Below, piece by piece: positions 7,187 to 12,046 of a stretch of 12,046 nt of DNA (position 1 is the stretch's first letter; each line of letters begins with the position of its first letter). Under the pieces are notes generated by a model that saw only the letters and a list, made by a program, of their open reading frames with translations, searched no databases and had not been told where the DNA came from. A program made the translations under genes and the position numbers. This DNA is from Bacteroidales bacterium UBA2632 (GTDB lineage: Bacteria; Bacteroidota; Bacteroidia; Bacteroidales; Dysgonomonadaceae), in the NCBI GenBank assembly GCA_002359825.1, contig DENY01000005.1, forward strand, positions 19,655 to 31,700, in the 5' to 3' direction.

Positions 7187-10100
7187 TCAATCTTGATTTG
7201 ATAATTCGTCAGCCGTTTCAACTTCCCTATGAGTGGATATAAACATATACATGGCTGGCACTACAAAAAGGGTGAGCAGTGTAGAAACAAGCAATCCTCC
7301 AATAACTGCAACTCCCATTGCTATCCGACCGTTGGCTCCTTCACCCACAGCCAATGCAAGTGGTAGTAGGCCTAATATGGTAGAGATACTTGTCATTAGA
7401 ATTGGGCGTAAACGTTGAACGGCTGCTCCTTGAATAGCCTCTAATTTGACAATACCATTCTCCTGACGTTGATTGGCAAACTCAACAATAAGAATACCGT
7501 TCTTGGCAACCAGCCCAATGAGCATGATAATTCCAATTTGACTATATATGTTCATAGTAACACCAAACATCCACATAAAGAATAATGCACCTGTTACTGC
7601 AAGGGGTACTGTTAGCATAACCACTAAAGGATCTTTAAAGCTTTCGAACTGTGCAGCCAGAATTAAAAAAATGAGAACCAGCGCTAACAAAAAAGCAAAC
7701 ATCAAACTCGAGGAGCTTTCTCTAAAACTGCGTGACTCTCCCTCCAAAGCCGTTCACAAAGTATCATCGAGTGTCTCTTTAGCAATGCGATCCATCTCGT
7801 CGATGCTTTCACCCAGTGAATAGCCAGGGGCAAGGCCCGCTGATATAGTAGCTGAGTTAAATCTATTGTAACGGAAGAGTTGAGGTGGTGCAACTGACTC
7901 TTCCAACTTAACCAAGTTGTCCATCTGAATCATTGTACCCTGATTGTTTTTTAAATAAATAGACTTCAAGTCTAAAGGAGTATTTCTTTGTTGACGATTG
8001 ATTTCTGCCAATATCTGATATTGCTTTCCATTCATATAGAAATAACCCATTCGTTGACCACTCAATGCATATTGCAAGGTTTGACCAATATCACGTGTAC
8101 TAACGCCCAATAGTGCAGCTTTGTCTCTATCAATTACTATTCGGGTTTCGGGTTTAGTGAACTTCAAGTTTACATCCGCCATTTGGAAATAAGGACTTTG
8201 ATTGACACTTGCCATAAAAGATGGAATAAATTCTTCTAATTTAGCCAACGTTGGAGCTTGCAAAACATATTGTAGTGGCATACCTCCACGTCGTCCACCA
8301 AAGGTGGATTGCTGCTGTACAAATGCTCGAGCTGCAGTTTCGGGTCGCACTCCATTTGATAATGCATCAGCAATCTCCATTTGACTTCTTTCTCTTTCTG
8401 TCATATCTGGCAAAGTAAGACGCACCATTCCAAAAGTTCCAAAGACGATGGTCATATTCGATTCCTTTTCGGGGACTAAAGAGTCAACGATATGCGAAAT
8501 CCTATTGGTGTAGTCGCGAGTATACTCATAAGTAGCACCTTCAGGGAGTGTTGTTCTCACCATCACTTGCGAACGGTCTTCCAATGGAGCCATTTCTCCC
8601 GGAATAGACATGAAGAATACAATGATGAGCACAATAGTTGCTAAGAAAATAGGAATTACTAATTTTCTGTGAGCTATAAAATAAACCAACCATTTCTCAT
8701 AAGTATTATTCATGCTCTCAAAGAAAGGTTCTGTTTTGAGCATAAACCAGTTCTTCTTTTCTCTCTTCACCAATAACTTAGAAGCTAACATAGGTGTAAA
8801 AGTGAGCGCAACAAATGAAGAGATAATTACTGCACCCGACACTACTATACTAAACTCACGAAATAGTCGTCCTGTCATCCCTTCTAAAAAAACAATGGGG
8901 AAGAACACGGCTACCAATGTGATGGTTGTAGAAATAACAGCAAAGAAAATCTCTTCCGAGCCTGCAATGGCCGCATCGCGTGGAGTCATTCCTTTTTCTA
9001 TTTTCTGATAAATATTTTCGACGACAACAATAGCATCATCCACTACCAACCCTACTGAAAGCACAATGGCGAGCATCGAAAGCACATTGATAGAAAAACC
9101 AGCCAAATACATGATAAAGAAAGCTCCTACTAAAGAGACAGGTATCGCAATGGTAGGGATAATTGTGACACGCCAATCGCGCAAGAATAAAAATATAATG
9201 ATTACTACTAAAATAAATGCTATATAAACTGTGGTTTTCACCTCGTCGATAGATGCTCGAATGAAACGTGTACTATCGTGAGCAACCTCTACAATCACAT
9301 CTTCGGGCAAGTCTTTTCTCATTTGTTCCAAACGAATGCGTACTTCATCAGCAATCTCAATCTGGTTGGCTCCCGGTTGTGGAATTATCACCGTACTCAC
9401 CATGGGGATACCATTACGGCGTAAGATGTTTTTGCGGTTTTCTGCATCTAACTCAGCAAAGCCTACATCACCAAAACGAACAATGCGGTAATCATCTTCT
9501 TTGATTATAAGGTTATTAAACTCTTCGGGAGTCAACATCAATCCTAATGTACGAATAGAACGTTCGATATCATCACCTTCTATACTACCTGCAGGAAGTT
9601 CAATATTTTCTCTGTCTAAAGCAGCTTTTATTTCCATGGGTGTGGTCTTGTAAGCAGCCATTTTAACAGGGTCGAGCCACAAACGCATAGCGTATCTATT
9701 TTCACCCCAAATAGCAACCGAACTCACATTTTGAATAGTCTGCAATCGTTCTTTTACAGTCAACTCTGCAATTTCGGTTAACTCCAACAACGAGCGCAAA
9801 TTACTTTGCACCGTGATTTGCATAATAGGCTCTGCATCAGCATCAGCTTTGGCTACAGTAGGTGGGTCAACATCCCGTGGCAAATATCTTTGTGCAACAG
9901 AGACTTTGTCGCGTACATCATTGGCAGCCGTTTCCATGTCGACTGACAATTCAAATTCAACTGTAATACGCGATCGCCCTTGACTACTACTACTCATTAG
10001 TGAGCGAATACCAGGAATACCATTAATATTTTGTTCCAGTGGTTCTGTAATTTGTTTCTCTATCACATCCGCGTTTGCACCAGGATAAGAGACACTCACC

Positions 10101-10237
10101 GTAATAATGGGATTGTCCACACTGGGGTATTCACGCACGGCCAAACTGCGATATCCGATTATTCCAAAGAGAATAATAACGAGGATAAACACAGTTGATA
10201 AAACTGGCCTATTTATGCTTAATTCAGATAATGTCAT
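7187..10237 (-). pseudogene. RND efflux pump, inner-membrane transporter (AcrB/MexB-like), with one in-frame TGA
   Basis: This is the proton-driven pump subunit of an RND tripartite system. The ATG at 10235-10237 to the TGA at 7187-7189 gives 1016 codons, the usual size. It opens with the first helix (STVFILVIILFGIIGYRSLAV) and two large periplasmic loops are present. The proton-relay Asp pair is Asp400-Asp401 in helix 4 (VGLVVDDAIVVVEN) and the partner Lys is Lys912 (GLVAKNGILIVEFANQ). Codon 828 is TGA, in DDTL-TGA-TALEGESRSF, near the end of the second periplasmic loop; the frame is open on both sides. A real stop would remove the last five helices and the essential Lys, leaving 827 residues (7754-10237). 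Apart from that codon the gene looks intact. Substrate class cannot be read; the tone of the sequence fits the hydrophobe/amphiphile exporters more than the metal exporters. Spacing to the fusion protein is 19 bp. Confidence 0.94.
7754..7756 (-). other. In-frame TGA within the RND pump gene (codon 828)
   Basis: Codons run GAT ACT TTG TGA ACG GCT TTG GAG GGA on the minus strand. The position is variable in RND pumps, with Gly, Ser, Thr or Arg common, so the original codon could have been GGA, CGA, AGA or TCA. A restart at the TTG of 7745-7747 would give a fragment lacking most of the pump. Confidence 0.9.
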
Positions 10238-10256
10238 TTAATAAATCTCCCGATAA

Positions 10257-11345
10257 TTATTCCTCAAGTTGGGCAATCGACACGTTCATGCCGTCGCGTA
10301 GTTGCATTACTCCAGTTGTAAGTAAAGTATCACCGATATTCAGGCCCTCAAGAATCTGAACCGATGAAGCTGTGCGGAGTCCTTTTGTCAGAACTACTCT
10401 GTGTGCTTTTCCATTTACATACGTATATGCTATATCTTGCCCCATTTCGGCAATGGACGAAATACTCGGAATAACTAATGTGTTGGTTATTTCTCGCAAT
10501 TGAATTTCAATATTGGCAGAACGACCTGGTTTCATTTTACCTCCTGGATTAGCATAACGGGCACGCGCTTTCAGTGAAAGTGTGTTTGCCTCAAGTGATG
10601 TTTCCACTGCATATACAGACGCTTCGTAAGTATTCAGGTCGTTCTCTACAGTGAATGTAAGTTTTGTTCCATCTACAATTTCATTCTCTTGTCTTTCATT
10701 CACTGAAAACTCTATTTTCAAAGGAGATATTTTAGTTAGCTTAGAAACCATCACTTGAGGAGAGGCATACGTTCCCTCACTCACCATTCGCAAACCAATC
10801 ATGCCACTAAATGGAGCACGCAATTCTGTTTGTGAAATGCGAGCTTTCACCAATTCCACATCAGCTTTTAGCTTATCGAGTTCGGTAGTCACTGTTTCAA
10901 AAGCTTCTTGACTCACCGCATCTTTGTCCAAAAGCGTTCGTTGACGATACACTCTCTCTTGGGCAAGAGGTAGTTGTGATTCCAGCTTCTTGAGTTCAGC
11001 TTGTAATGGAGCATCATTGACTTTCGCCAATAACTGTCCTTTGTTTACAAAAGAACCTTCTTTGAAGTTGATTTGTGTAATCTTGCCCGAGGTTTCAAAA
11101 ATAAGATCAACCTCTTCGTCTGGAAGCAACACCCCCTTCGTTCTGAATACATCGTTCAAAGTTTGCGGTTTCAGAACTATCGCATTCACGCTCAAGGTCT
11201 GTCCTCCTCTTGAAGCCATAGGACTTGCAGTGGGTTCTTCGATTGTGTCGCCAACAAACAAACTTCTTATTTTTGGATAGAAAATCATCCCTAATATCAA
11301 TAGGATAATACCTACCAATACTAATATTTTTACAGGTTTACGCAT
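10257..11345 (-). CDS. RND efflux periplasmic adaptor (membrane fusion protein, HlyD/AcrA family)
   Basis: The adaptor joins the inner-membrane pump to the outer-membrane channel. The 362-residue product starts at ATG 11343-11345 with one N-terminal hydrophobic segment (about residues 7-23, ILVLVGIILLILGMIFY). That segment acts as a signal anchor; there is no cysteine for lipid attachment. The barrel-sandwich (lipoyl-like) halves are seen at about 75-112 (FETSGKITQINFKEGSFVNKG) and 172-200 (TELRAPFSGMIG). They flank a coiled-coil hairpin at about 113-170 rich in Leu, Glu, Lys and Gln. The beta-barrel follows from about 208 (LKIEFSVNERQENEI), and the membrane-proximal domain ends with LLTTGVMQLRDGMNVSI. 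It is the first gene of the three-gene efflux operon, and its TAA is 19 bp before the pump start. No regulator is encoded within the window. Confidence 0.93.
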   Translation of the reverse strand: MRKPVKILVLVGIILLILGMIFYPKIRSLFVGDTIEEPTASPMASRGGQTLSVNAIVLKPQTLNDVFRTKGVLLPDEEVDLIFETSGKITQINFKEGSFVNKGQLLAKVNDAPLQAELKKLESQLPLAQERVYRQRTLLDKDAVSQEAFETVTTELDKLKADVELVKARISQTELRAPFSGMIGLRMVSEGTYASPQVMVSKLTKISPLKIEFSVNERQENEIVDGTKLTFTVENDLNTYEASVYAVETSLEANTLSLKARARYANPGGKMKPGRSANIEIQLREITNTLVIPSISSIAEMGQDIAYTYVNGKAHRVVLTKGLRTASSVQILEGLNIGDTLLTTGVMQLRDGMNVSIAQLEE

Positions 11346-11349
11346 TATA

Positions 11350-11399
11350 TTTTATATGAATCTAATTTTACGACTTTAAAAGTACAATTTTTATATGAA
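11350..11399. repeat. 11-bp direct repeat upstream of the efflux operon
   Basis: TTTTATATGAA occurs at 11350-11360 and again at 11389-11399, 39 bp apart start to start, just upstream of the adaptor ATG. It may be a regulator site for the efflux operon, but the AT-rich composition weakens this. Confidence 0.3.
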
Positions 11400-11492
11400 A
11401 GGTGTAACTAATGAGTTGATTTTTATTTATTTTTGAGCATTTGCAATACAAACAAAACGAAATATTAATTGTTTAACAAATAATGTCTCTGC

Positions 11493-11529
11493 ATATTGAA
11501 AGATATTGCTTAAAATTGAAGACATATTG
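11493..11529 (+). repeat. Four helically phased WATTG hexamers upstream of the SGNH hydrolase
   Basis: ATATTG at 11493-11498, ATATTG at 11503-11508, AAATTG at 11513-11518 and ATATTG at 11524-11529 start 10, 10 and 11 bp apart, so they lie on one face of the helix. The third overlaps the candidate -33 element. This could be an activator array or intrinsic curvature. Confidence 0.35.
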
Positions 11530-11546
11530 CGTAACACATATATTTA
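11515..11546 (+). promoter_or_regulatory. Candidate promoter for the SGNH hydrolase gene
   Basis: ATTG at 11515-11518 and TATATTTA at 11539-11546 are 20 bp apart, resembling the Bacteroidota -33 (TTTG) and -7 (TAnnTTTG) pair, with one mismatch in each. Transcription would start near 11553, about 18 nt before the ATG. The rest of the 225-bp divergent gap is AT-rich, and no clear promoter for the efflux operon was found in it. Confidence 0.33.
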
Positions 11547-11570
11547 AAGGAATTAAAAAATAAAAAAATC

Positions 11571-12046
11571 ATGACATTATTACGAACCTCCTTATTTATT
11601 GCACTTTCTCTGTTTATGAATATCACTTGCACAACAAGCGCTCAAGATTGGGCCAATCTCAATCGATTTAAAAAAGAGAACTCAGAGGCGGGACTGCCTA
11701 AAACAAATGAAGACCGAGTTGTGTTTATGGGCAACTCCATTACCCAAGGATGGGGTGAGCGTGCACCAGAATTTTTCGATAATCCCAATTACATCAATAG
11801 AGGTATTGGCGGACAAACATCTCCTCAAATGTTAGTTCGTTTTAGACAAGATGTTATAAAGCTACATCCTAAAGTTGTTGTTATTTTGGCAGGAACGAAC
11901 GATATTGCTGGAAACACGGGACCTTCTACACTCGAAATGATTGAAGACAATCTTTACTCAATGGCTGAATTGGCAAAAGCAAATAACATTGAAGTGGTGC
12001 TCTGCTCGGTTGTTCCTTTTTATGACTATCCTTGGAAAAAGGGTAT
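11571..12046 (+). CDS. Secreted SGNH/GDSL-family hydrolase (N-terminal 158 residues, partial)
   Basis: This is an esterase-type hydrolase of the SGNH fold, exported from the cytoplasm. The ATG at 11571-11573 begins a Sec signal peptide (MTLLRTSLFIALSLF), probably cut after TTSA at residue 24; the Cys at 20 does not sit in a proper lipobox. Catalytic blocks are in order: block I is FMGNSITQGW with nucleophile Ser56 (GNSIT in place of GDSIT), block II is INRGIGGQT with Gly78, and block III is ILAGTND with Asn110. The block V Asp-His pair would lie beyond the right edge. Relatives act on acetylated sugars, phospholipids or other esters, so the substrate is unknown. The gene is divergent from the efflux operon and probably unrelated to it in function. 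A typical family member has about 210-240 residues. Confidence 0.9.
   Translation, partial: MTLLRTSLFIALSLFMNITCTTSAQDWANLNRFKKENSEAGLPKTNEDRVVFMGNSITQGWGERAPEFFDNPNYINRGIGGQTSPQMLVRFRQDVIKLHPKVVVILAGTNDIAGNTGPSTLEMIEDNLYSMAELAKANNIEVVLCSVVPFYDYPWKKG

Noticed and set aside
7186..7221. Upstream ATG at 7221 as the start of the TolC-like protein
   Set aside because: It overlaps the pump gene and would place polar residues before a textbook signal peptide; the ATG at 7185 fits better.
3676..7756. TGA read as tryptophan (genetic code 4)
   Set aside because: TGG is used freely for Trp throughout, and neither TGA aligns with a Trp position.
8712..9008. Plus-strand 98-codon open frame inside the RND pump gene
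   Set aside because: It lies opposite conserved membrane helices of the pump, so it is an antisense shadow.
11428..11435. TATTTTTG as the -7 element of the SGNH hydrolase gene
   Set aside because: It matches TAnnTTTG exactly but lies about 135 bp from the ATG with no -33 partner; the element at 11539-11546 is better placed.

Overview
The window looks like a low-GC chromosomal segment from a member of the Bacteroidota. This is an inference from several signs: protein sequences typical of that phylum, no clear Shine-Dalgarno sequences before most starts, and several TAnnTTTG-like -7 elements. No RNA genes, insertion sequences, CRISPR arrays or integration sites were recognised. All genes but the last are on the minus strand.

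Layout, left to right. Positions 1-559 hold the start of narH, which runs off the left edge. Positions 577-4305 hold narG, the molybdenum catalytic subunit of a membrane-bound respiratory nitrate reductase; it is full length but interrupted by one in-frame TGA at 3676-3678. A 222-bp gap with two short inverted repeats precedes it. Positions 4528-5598 encode a TDT (TehA/SLAC1-type) membrane transporter. Next comes a 243-bp gap with a good -7 element and three phased TGATG/CATCA half-sites. Positions 5842-11345 form a tripartite RND efflux operon, transcribed as membrane fusion protein, RND pump, then TolC-like outer-membrane factor. The pump also has one in-frame TGA, at 7754-7756. A 225-bp divergent intergenic region separates this operon from a plus-strand secreted SGNH/GDSL hydrolase (11571 to the right edge, partial).

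How the genes work together. NarG and NarH are the cytoplasmic electron-transfer and catalytic part of NarGHI, which passes quinol electrons to nitrate; narJ and narI would be expected beyond the left edge. The TDT protein sits where a NarK-type nitrate/nitrite transporter is often found, so a role in anion traffic is possible but unproven. The three efflux proteins would span both membranes and expel small molecules.

The most notable observation is that the two longest genes are each split by exactly one TGA and are otherwise intact in frame. The NarG TGA replaces a Gly of the family, and the RND TGA falls where Gly is one common residue. Two recent nonsense mutations or G-to-T sequence errors are the simplest explanation. 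UGA read as glycine is considered, but it is disfavoured because TGA is so rare inside genes here.
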